Notes: generated from the letters alone by a model not told the origin. A stretch of DNA of 64,000 bases from Streptomyces aurantiacus (GCF_027107535.1 NZ_CP114283.1:4278001-4342000); one strand, 5' to 3'; shown: positions 8,419-17,715, counted from the first letter of the stretch. A program made the numbers and translations.

Positions 8419-9177
8419 TCAGACGCTGAAGAACTTACGGAGGCGGGAGACGAACCAATCGGGCTGTGCCAGGTGCGGATAGTGCGTGCGCTTCGGTGTC
8501 TGTTCGACCACGGCGGCGGGGATGCGGTCGGCGAGCCAGTCGGCGTAGTCAGCACCTGCGTCCGTGCCGTGCAAAGACAGGTACGGGACACCAGGCGGGA
8601 GACTCGTGGCCCGTCGAGACCACGCTGCCAGGGTCTCAGCGTCCCAATCGAGCAACGGGGTCCAGAATCCGTCGAACACGTCCTGGTCGAGGGTGCGGCG
8701 GCGCTCGATGTCAGCCACCAGCTCAGGGTCCAACTCACCGTACATCGAGGCGAGAACCGTACGAACGAAGTCCGCGAAGCCCTCTCCCCGCACCGCGATG
8801 GCTATCTCCGCAGGCAGCGGACCGACCCGCAGCGACTGGTCGACGTTGACCACACCACGGGTCGGATAACGAGCTGCGTAGGCAGTCGCGATCACCCCGC
8901 CGAGGGAATGGCCGACGATGAACGGCGGCTGGTCCCCCGTCAGATCCTCGCCCAGCGACTCGATCAGACGGTGGATGTCCTCCACCGACTCGTCGATCCC
9001 GAAGGGTGCGGTTCGAGGCGACTCCCCGTGGCCACGCAGATCGACGCGCAGCACGCGGAAGTGCTGCTGCAGGCGAACTGGGTCCCAGAAGCTGCGGTTC
9101 TCGGTGATGCCGTGGACTGCCACGAGCAGCGGTCCCGTGCCCTGGAGGTCGTGGGCCAGCTGATTGTTGTGTGTCAT
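8419..9177 (-). CDS. Alpha/beta-fold hydrolase
   Basis: The start at 9177 (MTHNNQLAHDLQGTGPLLVA) gives 252 residues; longer frames upstream look non-coding. The VHGITENR turn forms the oxyanion hole and RVDLRGHGES the next strand. The nucleophile elbow is VGHSLGG with Ser91. The C-terminal THYPHLAQP stretch supplies the likely His. It resembles small esterase, haloperoxidase-like or epoxide-hydrolase-type enzymes with no signal peptide. The substrate cannot be read. It ends a loose series of minus-strand genes and is followed by a clear hairpin terminator. Confidence 0.85.
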   Translation of the reverse strand: MTHNNQLAHDLQGTGPLLVAVHGITENRSFWDPVRLQQHFRVLRVDLRGHGESPRTAPFGIDESVEDIHRLIESLGEDLTGDQPPFIVGHSLGGVIATAYAARYPTRGVVNVDQSLRVGPLPAEIAIAVRGEGFADFVRTVLASMYGELDPELVADIERRRTLDQDVFDGFWTPLLDWDAETLAAWSRRATSLPPGVPYLSLHGTDAGADYADWLADRIPAAVVEQTPKRTHYPHLAQPDWFVSRLRKFFSV

Positions 9178-9419
9178 GGTCACTCTCGGTTGTGATGAGG
9201 GTTCGACGGATGGGCACCGTTCGGCAAACAGCCCGAGGGGCAGAACTTCACCAACGCTGGTAACAGTCCGCCCTGGGCACAATGAAGCCGACGGCTTGAA
9301 AAGACGGATTCTTGGCGGCGGTGGCTGCCCCTGTCGTGAGGTGGTGCAGTTCGGTGGGCAAGCGTCCGCGGTCTCGGATCGGTCTGTTCTGTGATCCTGT
9401 TCCTTGCTGACTGGGGGAG

Positions 9420-9947
9420 CTACTTGCGGACTCGGCCCCATGGTTTGAAGACCGAGAGCACTGTGGCGAAGCTCAGGAGCGCCATGGCGGTGGCGGCGAG
9501 GAACGAGAGGAACCAGATGTCGCGCAACGGCTGTTCCCCCGAGGCGAGTTCGGTGATGGGGCCCAGGAATGTCAGCATCATCGCGCAGGCGATGACATTG
9601 AGGACCAGCTTCACAGCGACCCACCAGTAGCGTACGAGTCCCCACTTGGTCGCCAGCCCCAGCAGTACTCCGGTGACCAGGCACACGGTGCCTGCTATGA
9701 GTGCCGTCAGCAGGAGGGGGACGACGAAGAAGTCCGCAAGTGCTTGGTACACGGCGGTGCGGTCGTCACCCGCGCGAACCCAGCCGATCGCCACCAGGAC
9801 GATGGAGATGACATCGATGCCGATCCAGGCCCCCGCCGAGACGACATGCGCGACGAGGACGCTCTTGCGCAGCCGGGCCGGGATCGCCCAGCGGACCCGG
9901 TTGGCCTGTCGTGGCGGGGCGGTCCGGGCTGGGGAAAGGGTGGTCAT
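9420..9947 (-). CDS. Four-helix integral membrane protein (DUF2269-like)
   Basis: A 175-residue protein with four predicted membrane helices: around 28-55 (SVLVAHVVSAGAWIGIDVIS), 72-97, 108-130 and 143-165. The N-terminus is basic and cytoplasmic. The pattern of a helix with His followed by GAWIG resembles the DUF2269/copper-resistance-D-like group of small membrane proteins, but I hold that loosely. Start at 9947 has GAGGA upstream. It may share a transcript with the GNAT, reductase and IMPase-like genes on the same strand. The function is unknown. Confidence 0.75.
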   Translation of the reverse strand: MTTLSPARTAPPRQANRVRWAIPARLRKSVLVAHVVSAGAWIGIDVISIVLVAIGWVRAGDDRTAVYQALADFFVVPLLLTALIAGTVCLVTGVLLGLATKWGLVRYWWVAVKLVLNVIACAMMLTFLGPITELASGEQPLRDIWFLSFLAATAMALLSFATVLSVFKPWGRVRK

Positions 9948-10082
9948 GGCTGTCCTCGTCTGCGGATCGTCTCGGGTGCGGGTCAGTGGTCGGCTCCATG
10001 ACAGGGCCTGCCCTGCGCGGGTGGAATTTGGCGTGCGGGCGTGGTCCCCTTCTCCGGCGCACCACGGGACCGTGGTTTCGCG

Positions 10083-10916
10083 CTATGCGTGCCACAACCA
10101 GTTGGCGCGGTCGTACATCGGCTCGAAGCCGGCGCGCAGCAGGTTGTGCAAGGACGGGTTGTGCTCGCCGGGGCTCTCCGCCACGGTCTCCGCGACGATC
10201 CATCGGCAGCCCTCGGCTGCGGCTGCGTGGAGGCGGGCGGCGAGCAGCGCGGACTGGGCGCCGCGGCCGCGTGCGTCAGGGAGGGTGGCCCCAGCGAACA
10301 TGTGGGCGCACTCGCCGTTGAGGAAAACACTCCCGACCGCGACGATCCGTTTGTCGGCCCAGACCGCGTACTGCCGCCAGTCCGCCTTGCCTACGAAGGA
10401 CGCGGCCATCTCGATCATGGCGGGCGAGGTGAAGCCGAAGGTGGTCATCATGACGGTGGCCCATTCGTGGGCCTGTCGGGCCTCGACGACGCCGACTCGC
10501 CAGCCGGGGTCCAGCACGGGAACGCCGACGGTGGCGGGCACCGTTTCGGTGTCGCGGCTGAGCTTGGTGTAGCGACTGCCCTCGGTGAGGCCCAGTTTCG
10601 AGGCGGTGGCGGCCCAGTCGGGCGGCAACGACCGTGGTGCGAGCATGATCGAGCCCTGCGCCACCCCTTGCTGCCGGTAGAAGTCGCACACCCGGGTCAG
10701 GTCGTCGACGGTGATCGGACGATCGGTGCCGAAGCCGCCTGCCCGGTTGAAGAAGTGGCTCGGGTCCTCGCGGATGGTCAGCACCTGCGTCGGGCCGATG
10801 CGTAACGCGCCGACACCCAGGGCCTCCCGTACGGGTGGTGGGGCGCTGGTCGCGAAGTCGGTATAGGCCACGATCTCGGTCAGCTCGGCGATGTCTGAAG
10901 GCACGGTGGTCGTCAT
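10083..10916 (-). CDS. GNAT-family N-acetyltransferase
   Basis: The start at 10916 (MTTTVPSDIAELTEIVAYTD) gives 277 residues. The GNAT core is in the C-terminal half. AVWADKRIVAVGSVFLNGEC is the central beta strand pair, and ATLPDARGRGAQSALLAARL is the acetyl-CoA pyrophosphate loop (R-G-R-G-A). SLHNLLRAGFEPMYDRANW is the final strand. The N-terminal half (about 30-140) looks like a degenerate second GNAT fold, as in bipartite acetyltransferases. The substrate is unknown. It sits in a same-strand series with the F420-type reductase 281 bp upstream. Confidence 0.82.
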   Translation of the reverse strand: MTTTVPSDIAELTEIVAYTDFATSAPPPVREALGVGALRIGPTQVLTIREDPSHFFNRAGGFGTDRPITVDDLTRVCDFYRQQGVAQGSIMLAPRSLPPDWAATASKLGLTEGSRYTKLSRDTETVPATVGVPVLDPGWRVGVVEARQAHEWATVMMTTFGFTSPAMIEMAASFVGKADWRQYAVWADKRIVAVGSVFLNGECAHMFAGATLPDARGRGAQSALLAARLHAAAAEGCRWIVAETVAESPGEHNPSLHNLLRAGFEPMYDRANWLWHA

Positions 10917-11197
10917 GCGTGGCTCTCGTTCGTGTCGCAGTGCTGGGAAAGACGGATGAGGTCTGTGCTCGGGAGGTGGGACTTCCCGTACGTCCGGTGC
11001 GACGGCGCGCTGCTCCGGGCGGAAGGGGCGGGGTCTGGCGGGCGTATGCGTCTTTGTGTACGCCGGGCAACGCCCAGCCACAGCATCCGGCCCTTTTCGC
11101 CGCTGCTCGGTGGCACGTCCGGTGCGGCTGGACCGGTCGCCCGCCCGGCGGTGCGGGCACGGGACGCGGCCGGGCCACGTCTCCATGGCGGAGGGGG

Positions 11198-11842
11198 TCA
11201 GCGGGCGAGGGAGACGGCGAAGGGAGCGAAGCCGTTGCGGCGCATGATGTGGGGGACGACGAGGATCATGGCTTCGGTGGCGCGGGCGGTGGTGATGCCG
11301 CCGAGGTCCTCGATCCAGTCGGGCTGCCAGCCCAGGTCGTTGAGAAGGCCCGTGACGGTCTTCTTTCCCTGCTCGTCGTCTCCGGAGAGGTAGGCGGTGG
11401 GCGGGGAGGCCAGGGTTCCCGGGGCGGTCATGACCATGAACAGCATGGTGTTGAGCGTCTTGACGACGCGGGTGTCGGGCAGGGCGGCCTGGAGCTGTTC
11501 GGCGAGGCTGCTACCGGGGTAGCACAGGTCGCCGGGCAGCTTGTCGGCGGCGTCGTGGGTGGCGTTGGAGACGTCTATGAGGATCTTGTCCGCGAGTTCG
11601 CCCCGCAGTGCGGTGAGCCGGTCCAGGGTGCTGTCTCCGGGGGTGGCATTGATCACGATGTCCGCGGTGCGGGCGGTGGTGGGGTGGTCGGCGTAGCGGA
11701 TGGCGGTTCCCTCGGCGGGCGGCGTGCCCGTCTCGTGGCTGCTTTGACGGCGGCCGAGGGTGACGTGGTGTCCCGCGGCGGCGAGGCTGCGAGCGAGGTT
11801 GGTGCCGACGCGACCGGCGCCCAGAATGCCGATGCTGCTCAT
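11198..11842 (-). CDS. F420H2:NADP oxidoreductase-like Rossmann protein
   Basis: This 214-residue protein opens with SSIGILGAGRVGTNLARSLA, a GxGxxG Rossmann loop, followed by HHVTLGRRQSS, an NADP-type strand end. It keeps the TADIVINATPGDSTLDRL and KTLNTMLFMVM blocks seen in the short F420-dependent NADP reductases (NADP_oxidored_F420 domain). Such enzymes exchange hydride between F420H2 and NADP; some relatives act on other substrates. It follows the IMPase-like gene by 44 bp and is probably cotranscribed with it. Confidence 0.82.
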   Translation of the reverse strand: MSSIGILGAGRVGTNLARSLAAAGHHVTLGRRQSSHETGTPPAEGTAIRYADHPTTARTADIVINATPGDSTLDRLTALRGELADKILIDVSNATHDAADKLPGDLCYPGSSLAEQLQAALPDTRVVKTLNTMLFMVMTAPGTLASPPTAYLSGDDEQGKKTVTGLLNDLGWQPDWIEDLGGITTARATEAMILVVPHIMRRNGFAPFAVSLAR

Positions 11843-11886
11843 GTTGGGGTGCTCCTTGCGGACTCGGTGGGTGTAGGTGGGGCTGG

Positions 11887-12696
11887 TCAGATCGAGGACA
11901 GCACGTCGAGCGCGGCAGAGTGGATGCGGGGGGCGGCGGCCAGGAAGTCGCGGCTGGCCGTACTCCAGGGCTTACCGTCCAGGTCGGTGACGGTACCTCC
12001 GGCCTCGGTGACCAGCAGGGCGCCTGCGACGAGGCCGGAGCGGACGTCGGAGAACTGCCAGAAGGCGTCCATGCCTCCGGCGGCGACGTGGATGAGCTGC
12101 AGAGTGGCCGGGACGGAGACACGTACGACGAGGCCGGCGGTGAGCATGGCGGTGACCGATGCGCCGATCCTGCGGAAGGTTTCGGTGCTCTCACCGGGCC
12201 GGGCCTGTCCGGTGCCGATCAGGGCGGCACCCAGGTCGCTCTTGGCCGACACGGCCAGGGGACGGCCGTTGAGGTGGGCGCCGCCGCCGGCGGCGGCGGT
12301 GTAGGTGTCGCCGGTCAGCGGGAGGTGAACGACCGTGAGGACCGGCTGGTTGTCGCGCACCAGGGTGGCAGTGACGGCCCAGTCCGGCATGCCGTGGACG
12401 TGGTTGATGTTGCCCTCGGCCGGGTCGACGACCCACCACTCGCCCGGCGGGAGTGCCCCGCCGGCCAGCTCGTCCTCCGCCCACTGCGACCCTGGCCTCG
12501 CCTTCAGAAGCGGCTCACGCATCACGGCGAGGACCGCGTCGTCATTGGCGTGGATCTCGCCGACGACCTCCTCCAGACTCACGCCCCGGGCCTGGGTCGT
12601 GTAGCGCTCCCGCAGGCTGACTCCGGCGACCTTCACCGTGTCGGTCACCGTGGACAGGAACGTGGCATCGAGGTCGAAAGGCATGGCTGTGGTCAT
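11887..12696 (-). CDS. Inositol-monophosphatase-family protein with altered signature
   Basis: The 269-residue protein has the IMPase fold, but the catalytic signature is changed. Canonical D-P-I/L-D-G-T-x-N-F reads DPAEGNINHVHG at 91-102: the first metal-binding Asp is kept, the second is Glu and the Thr is Asn. The upstream E-E pair survives as WAEDE (72-76). The C-terminal W-D-x-A-G motif reads SDVRSG. Metal-dependent phosphatase activity is possible but the substrate may differ. It heads a minus-strand set and is divergent from a LysR regulator 125 bp away, the likely controller. Confidence 0.78.
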   Translation of the reverse strand: MTTAMPFDLDATFLSTVTDTVKVAGVSLRERYTTQARGVSLEEVVGEIHANDDAVLAVMREPLLKARPGSQWAEDELAGGALPPGEWWVVDPAEGNINHVHGMPDWAVTATLVRDNQPVLTVVHLPLTGDTYTAAAGGGAHLNGRPLAVSAKSDLGAALIGTGQARPGESTETFRRIGASVTAMLTAGLVVRVSVPATLQLIHVAAGGMDAFWQFSDVRSGLVAGALLVTEAGGTVTDLDGKPWSTASRDFLAAAPRIHSAALDVLSSI

Positions 12697-12821
12697 TGCG
12701 TACTCCCTGGATTCGCTGGAAACGGGGCGGTGTTGGGTTCTTCCCTCGGCCCCGCATCTCGAAGGTAGAAGCCCCGTCCATTAACAGCAAGTGCATGGTT
12801 TTCACTCGTATAGTTACTGTC

Positions 12822-13736
12822 ATGCAACTGGATTTGAACCTGCTCACCGCCCTGGACGCCCTGCTTGAAGAGGGCAGCGTGGCCGGGGCCGCAGCCCGTC
12901 TCCACGTCACCGCACCGGCGATGAGCCGCTCGCTGGGCCGTATCCGCAAGGCCACCGGCGACCAGATCCTGGTCCGCACCGGACGCCACATGACCCCCAC
13001 CACCCACGCGCTGGCCATACGCACCCAGGTCCACGCCCTCGTGCAACAGGCCCACCAACTGCTGTCCCCACAGACGGAACTCGACCTGGCGACTCTGGAG
13101 CGAGTGTTCACCGTCCGCTGGCACGACGCCCTCACCACCACGTGCGGGACCGCCCTGATCGCGGCAGTGCACCGCCAGGCCCCCGGGGTGCGACTGCGCC
13201 TCACCGCCGAGCCGGGCGACGACACCCCCGAGCTGCGCCGCGGCACGGTGGACCTCGCCTCAAGCGCGGGCCCGCCCTCCCTGCCCGATATCCACCACCG
13301 CCTCATCGGCCGTGACCGGCTCGTCCTCGCAGTCCGGCCGGACCACCCGCTCACCGAACAGCCCGTAACCACCGAGAGGTTCGCGGCAGCCGATCACCTC
13401 ACCGTCTCCCGACGCGGACGCCTGCACGACCCGATCGACGACGCCCTGACCGCACTGGGCCACGAGCGCCGCGTCATCGCCTCCGCCCCCACGACGACGA
13501 CCGCACTGCAACTCGCCCGTGAAACCGACCTCGTGGTCACCCTGCCCGACGCGGCCACTCGCTCCATCCGCCGCCAGCTCGGCCTGACCACACTGCCGCT
13601 GCCGCTCGAGCTGCCCGAAGTGCCCCTCCACCTGCTCTGGCACCAGCGCCACGACAACGACCCCGCCCACACCTGGCTGCGCGAAACAGCCACCCGAACC
13701 CTCCAGGCCCTGTTCACCCCGCCGCCCACGGCCTGA
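12822..13736 (+). CDS. LysR-family transcriptional regulator
   Basis: Start at 12822 (MQLDLNLLTALDALLEEGSV) gives 304 residues. The winged helix shows SVAGAAARLHVTAPAMSRSL and a long linker helix. The effector domain spans about 90-300. The phrase MSRSLGRIRKATGDQILVRT matches the NodD/SyrM-like branch. It is divergent from the IMPase-like gene, and the 125-bp gap holds their promoters. The likely regulon is the IMPase, reductase, GNAT and membrane protein set. The inducer is unknown. Confidence 0.87.
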   Translation: MQLDLNLLTALDALLEEGSVAGAAARLHVTAPAMSRSLGRIRKATGDQILVRTGRHMTPTTHALAIRTQVHALVQQAHQLLSPQTELDLATLERVFTVRWHDALTTTCGTALIAAVHRQAPGVRLRLTAEPGDDTPELRRGTVDLASSAGPPSLPDIHHRLIGRDRLVLAVRPDHPLTEQPVTTERFAAADHLTVSRRGRLHDPIDDALTALGHERRVIASAPTTTTALQLARETDLVVTLPDAATRSIRRQLGLTTLPLPLELPEVPLHLLWHQRHDNDPAHTWLRETATRTLQALFTPPPTA

Positions 13737-14063
13737 CCAGCGGCGGCCCTGGCAGGTCCACCCGGTGAACTTGTCACCCGGTACCGGACGCCAAGGGTCC
13801 GATCGCCGCCTCCTGACGCACGCCGAGGCGCGGTCATCGTCCTCATTCAGTTCGACATGGAAGGCGGGCATGACGGCGCATTCGGGGAGAGGACGAGGCC
13901 ATGACTCAACTGACGGTCCGGGCGTGCAAGAACCCTGCGCCAGGCCCCCTTGGCGCCGATACCTGGAGCAGGACGCGATCCGGCTCGGGTGCGACGGCAC
14001 CAGCCGACCGCCGGCCGGGGCGCTGCCGCTGTCGAGTTGGACGCGAGCGGCGCCCCGAAGTGG
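13737..14063. other. Intergenic stretch without a supported gene
   Basis: These 327 bp lie between the convergent LysR and hypothetical genes. Short open frames occur on both strands (for example a plus-strand ATG at 13901), but they lack ribosome sites, recognisable motifs or continuity. I see no strong hairpin. Confidence 0.5.
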
Positions 14064-14663
14064 TCAGCAGCGCAGGCCGATGATGCCCCAGCCGTGGCGC
14101 TCCGCCTCCGTGACCACCTCTCCCCAGTCGGTGAGGAAGTCGGCAAACGATTCGAAGGTCGTGATCCATCCGCTGGGCTCCGCGGCGTGCCGGACGAACG
14201 GCTCGCGCATATCACCCAGTTGGGGTGCCGCCTGTCGCCACCATGCCGCGATCAGCGGCACATGGTCGGGCGGACACCACAGCAGCAGGTCTGCCTCCCA
14301 GGTGCACGGCCGCTCCGGGAGTCCTGAGGCGAACCCGGTGGTGTCCTCCAGACCGTGCCAGAACAGCGCGTCGTTGAACCGGTCCACCACCGCGCGTGCT
14401 CCAGGCGCGACGAAATCGCGCATGTGGTCCCAGCGATGACCAGCCCAAAAGTGCGGCTTGTACGAGCCGAGGGTGTTCCGGAAAGCGTATCTGCCGTACC
14501 AGTCCTCACTGGGCTGCGAGGACCACGACCAGCCGTGCTCGAAAAGGTCGTCGCTGTACCCGTCTCCGAAGGCGGCATCGATCAGCATCTCTCCCCGGTC
14601 GTCAGGCGCTGCCGCCTCGACCCGCGGCCAGTCCACGATCAATACCTCTATCCCCACGCCCAT
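14064..14663 (-). CDS. Conserved hypothetical, Trp-rich cytoplasmic protein
   Basis: A 199-residue product if the start is ATG at 14663 (MGVGIEVLIVDWPRVEAAAP); an ATG at 14699 is also in frame. It has no signal peptide or membrane helix. It is unusually rich in Trp, Phe and Asp/Glu (FEHGWSWSSQPSEDWYGRYA, LFWHGLEDTTGF), and I do not recognise a family. Acidic, aromatic composition suggests a folded soluble protein of the kind found in many Streptomyces accessory regions. It has no obvious partner. Confidence 0.6.
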   Translation of the reverse strand: MGVGIEVLIVDWPRVEAAAPDDRGEMLIDAAFGDGYSDDLFEHGWSWSSQPSEDWYGRYAFRNTLGSYKPHFWAGHRWDHMRDFVAPGARAVVDRFNDALFWHGLEDTTGFASGLPERPCTWEADLLLWCPPDHVPLIAAWWRQAAPQLGDMREPFVRHAAEPSGWITTFESFADFLTDWGEVVTEAERHGWGIIGLRC

Positions 14664-14804
14664 CACACCAGCGTAGGACGGGAAAGGGGCGTTGATCACC
14701 GCTGTGTCCGTGATCGGCCCCGGACTCCTGGTCGACCGAATCCGCCTGACAGCCCGTTCGATGCGGGCTTGTGGCGGGACGGGTGCTGAGGTGACTTTCG
14801 TGGG

Positions 14805-15587
14805 TCAGCCCGCTGTCGGGCTCTGCTGTGCGTCTGTGCGCACGAATCCGTGGCTTCGTTCCACTTTCGCCACGTGCAGAGTGTAGGCCTGGTACCACTG
14901 GAGTCGCCCGCGCTGTTGCGCCGCGCGGTGCTCGGTGTTGGTCCGCCACTCCGTGAGGGCATCGGCATCGCGGAAGTAGCTGACGGTGATGCCCAGCCCG
15001 CCGGGAGTCTGCGCGTGGTCCACCCCCAGGTATCCGGGGACGTCCTTCACCAGGTCCTCCAAGTGTGCGCTGGTCTCGCTGTAGTTGCTCTGGTCCTCGG
15101 CTCGCACCGTAGTGAAGACGGCGGCGTAGTAGGGGGGTTCATAGGCCTCGATGGGCACGGCAGACGCTTCCGAGTGCTTGCTCGTAGCGCCCCTGTGAGG
15201 CGGGATGCGCCGCCGCGCGTACACCTCTATCTCGATCTTCATCCGCGGGTCGGCGAGACCACACACGAGCATCGTGGCGGCGGGCTGAACCTCGCCGAAG
15301 CAGCGCCGCAGGACCGGCCAGCAGGGTTCGAAGTCTTCGCGGTCGGGGAGCAGATAGCGCACGCGCACCACGTCGGCGAAGGTGCACTTCGCCTCGGCCA
15401 GCGCGGCCTCGATGTTGCGCAGGCACTGCTCGGCCTGCTCCACCACGTCGTCGGAGATCGTCATCGTGGCGTAGTCGAACCCGGTCGTCCCGGACACATG
15501 CACCCAGTCGCCGTCGACCACCGCACGGGCATAGCCGATCTGCTCCTCAAAGGTCGAGCCACTGAGGATCGCGCGTCGCTCTGTCAT
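14805..15587 (-). CDS. RidA (YjgF)-like domain fused to an ABM-type monooxygenase domain
   Basis: This 260-residue protein has two parts. Residues 1-128 are a RidA/YjgF fold: GYARAVVDGDWVHVSGTTGF, QCLRNIEAALAEAKCTFADV, RVRYLLPDREDF and IEIEVYARRRIPP. The usual substrate-binding Arg in the P-A-R-S/T motif is Ala104 (PAAT, 102-105), so imine deaminase activity is doubtful. Residues about 148-245 form an antibiotic-biosynthesis-monooxygenase ferredoxin fold: YYAAVFTTVR, LVKDVPGYLGVDHAQTPGG, ITVSYFRDADALTEWRTNTE and WYQAYTLHVAKVE. It is divergent from a LysR gene 71 bp away, its probable regulator. Confidence 0.82.
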   Translation of the reverse strand: MTERRAILSGSTFEEQIGYARAVVDGDWVHVSGTTGFDYATMTISDDVVEQAEQCLRNIEAALAEAKCTFADVVRVRYLLPDREDFEPCWPVLRRCFGEVQPAATMLVCGLADPRMKIEIEVYARRRIPPHRGATSKHSEASAVPIEAYEPPYYAAVFTTVRAEDQSNYSETSAHLEDLVKDVPGYLGVDHAQTPGGLGITVSYFRDADALTEWRTNTEHRAAQQRGRLQWYQAYTLHVAKVERSHGFVRTDAQQSPTAG

Positions 15588-15658
15588 GCGCCGACGCTAA
15601 ATGACCAGCAATGATACGTCTAATAGGTCCACATGCATGGTCTGATATCTCTGAACGT

Positions 15659-16567
15659 ATGGAGCGCCCCGAACTCCCCCTACCGCAGCTGCATGCCTTC
15701 GTCGTGCTCGCAGAGGAACTGCACTTCGGACACGCGGCCGCCCGCCTGGGCATCGCTCAACCGCCGCTGAGCCAGCAGATCCGCCGCCTGGAGGACAAGG
15801 TCGGCCACGCGTTGTTCACCCGTGCCCCAGGGCATGTCAGCCTGACCCCGGCCGGGAGTGAACTGCTGCCCGCCGCCCGGCGGGCACTCACCGACATCGC
15901 GGACGGCCTGGCCGCAGCCCGGGCCGTCGGCAGTGGCAGCGCCGGCTGCCTGCGGATCGGCTTCGCCGCCTCCCTCGCCCTGACGATCCTGCCCGGCCTG
16001 CTGCGCACTTTCCGCCACCAGTTCCCTGGTGTGCACCTGGACATCCACGAGATGACCACCGCTCCACAGATCGCTGCCCTGCACGACAAGACCATCGACA
16101 TCGGTCTCCTGCGCGAACCCCCCACCGGCGAGACGGAGCTCGGCTTCAGTACGGTACTCAGCGAGCACTTCGTGGCCGTGCTGCCGTCCGCCCATCCTCT
16201 GGCCACCCAACGGACCGTACGGCTTGCGCAGTTGGCGGATTTGCCCTTCGTTCTGCTGCCCCGCACGGTCGGCCCGACACTGCATGACCAGATCATCGGC
16301 CTGTGCACCGCAGCAGGGTTCGCACCGCAGATAGTCCAGCACGCGGTGGAGTGGCAAACCGTGTGCGCCCTCGTGGAAACGGGTCTGGGCGTTTCCTTGG
16401 CTCCGGCGAGCATCCGACGCATCCGCCTCAAAGGCGTCGCCTTCCGCAGGATCGAACCCGGCACCGCCCGGACACGCGTGGCCGTCGCCTGGCGCAAGAA
16501 CGACCACAGTCCTCTGGTTGCACGCCTGCTGGCGACCATCGACCAAGATGCGTCAGGCAGTCCCTAG
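15659..16567 (+). CDS. LysR-family transcriptional regulator
   Basis: Start at 15659 (MERPELPLPQLHAFVVLAEE) gives 302 residues. The DNA-binding region reads LHFGHAAARLGIAQPPLSQQ, then IRRLEDKVGHALFTR, a classical LysR helix-turn-helix. The co-inducer domain covers about 90-295 with IGFAASLALTILPGLLRTF and GLGVSLAPASIRRI. It faces away from the RidA-ABM fusion across 71 bp, the typical position for control of that gene. The ligand is not deducible. Confidence 0.9.
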   Translation: MERPELPLPQLHAFVVLAEELHFGHAAARLGIAQPPLSQQIRRLEDKVGHALFTRAPGHVSLTPAGSELLPAARRALTDIADGLAAARAVGSGSAGCLRIGFAASLALTILPGLLRTFRHQFPGVHLDIHEMTTAPQIAALHDKTIDIGLLREPPTGETELGFSTVLSEHFVAVLPSAHPLATQRTVRLAQLADLPFVLLPRTVGPTLHDQIIGLCTAAGFAPQIVQHAVEWQTVCALVETGLGVSLAPASIRRIRLKGVAFRRIEPGTARTRVAVAWRKNDHSPLVARLLATIDQDASGSP

Positions 16568-16574
16568 TCGGCGT

Positions 16575-17174
16575 CGACTGCGACTGGTCCCAACTGGTTC
16601 CACCGCGCCACCCGAGAAGAAGATCTCCACCTGGTTCAGCCAGGTGCGCGCGGCGGGTTGGATGCCTGCGTGAGAGGGACTGCATCGCGGTCTTCCCGCC
16701 CGCGCTGAGGACTACCGAGTCCGGTGGGCGATGGAGGTAGAGGGCGTAGACCTCGGCGGCTTTCGCGTAGAAGCCGGGGTCCTCGGGGCGGGTGAGCCAT
16801 CCGCGTATCAGGTGCGGTTTGAGGTCCAGGCCGGCAAGGATGCGTCCGGCCTGAGAGGCTGAGATGCCGGTGCTGGCCAGGTGATCAGCGATGGCGCGAT
16901 GGGTCCACTGGCTGTCGACGGCGGGGCGTGCCGAGGTCACCCTGGCCACAATGGCCAGATGCACTTCGGAACCGTAGCGGCGCGGGTGCCCCGGCCGGGG
17001 ACGGTCCTCCAGGGCTGCGAGTTTTTCGGCGGTGAACCGCTTACGCCAGCGGTGCACGGTGTCCAGGTGCAGCCGGAGCGTGCGGGCGATGACGGCGTTC
17101 GCGGTGCCATGTGCGCGGGCAAGGGCGACATGCGCTCGCTGCACTTGCCGCAGCGGCGCCGTTCACGAGCTCGC
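16575..17174 (-). pseudogene. IS630-family transposase, truncated and internally deleted
   Basis: The minus strand encodes the HTH part of an IS630 transposase: VQRAHVALARAHGTANAVIA, HRWRKRFTAEKLAALEDRPR, and a second domain to HLIRGWLTRPEDPGFYAKAA. After VVLSAGGKTAMQ, the DDE core is missing. In another frame the C-terminal phrase ARTWLNQVEIFFS appears near 16610-16650. An in-frame stop lies just before the N-terminal similarity. The gene is therefore dead by N-terminal loss, central deletion and frameshift. Confidence 0.75.
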
Positions 17175-17236
17175 CCGTTCTCGTGACAACGCGAGCTGGT
17201 CACTGTTCCAGAGCACCGGGAAGGGACGGGGCGACG

Positions 17237-17683
17237 TCATCCCTCACCTTCCCGAGCTTCTTGATCACCGCGGAGGGTGGTGCCGCTGACCTGCGCCGGA
17301 GCGGTCGATGCGGGGTCGGGTCGGCAGGGGGTTCCGGTGTCCATGGATGTGGAGGCGCTGGCGATGACCGAGTCGAGCCTGTCTCGGGTGTGCGTGAGAT
17401 CGGCGATGTGCTGGTCGATGTGACCGCGCTCCACAGTCAGGCGGTCGAGGAGTTCGGGTGTGGCCTTGCCGTCGATGACGCAGGGCGTGAGCTCGGCGAT
17501 GATCTTGCTCGACAGGCCGGCGGTGAACAGCTCCCGGACCAGGAGGATTCGGGCGACCGCGGTTTCCGGGTAGTGGCGCTGGCCGCTGTTGCTTCGCTCG
17601 GCGGTGAGCAGGTTCTGTTCCTCGTAGTACCGCAGGGCCCGGGTGCTGACGCCTGTGCGGCGGGCGAGTTCCCCAATGCGCAT
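17237..17683 (-). CDS. MerR-family transcriptional activator (second paralogue)
   Basis: The protein begins MRIGELARRTGVSTRALRYY, with GGAG six bases before ATG 17683; ATG at 17695 would add four residues. After the winged helix comes the dimerisation helix (VERGHIDQHIADLTHTRDRL). A Cys in ELTPCVID is shared with the MerR protein at 2484. It is divergent from the alpha/beta hydrolase gene. The 16-bp perfect palindrome between them (17722-17737) is its probable operator, which could also autoregulate this gene. Confidence 0.88.
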   Translation of the reverse strand: MRIGELARRTGVSTRALRYYEEQNLLTAERSNSGQRHYPETAVARILLVRELFTAGLSSKIIAELTPCVIDGKATPELLDRLTVERGHIDQHIADLTHTRDRLDSVIASASTSMDTGTPCRPDPASTAPAQVSGTTLRGDQEAREGEG

Positions 17684-17715
17684 TCCGAGCTCCATGTGAT
17701 CTACGCCATAACGAC

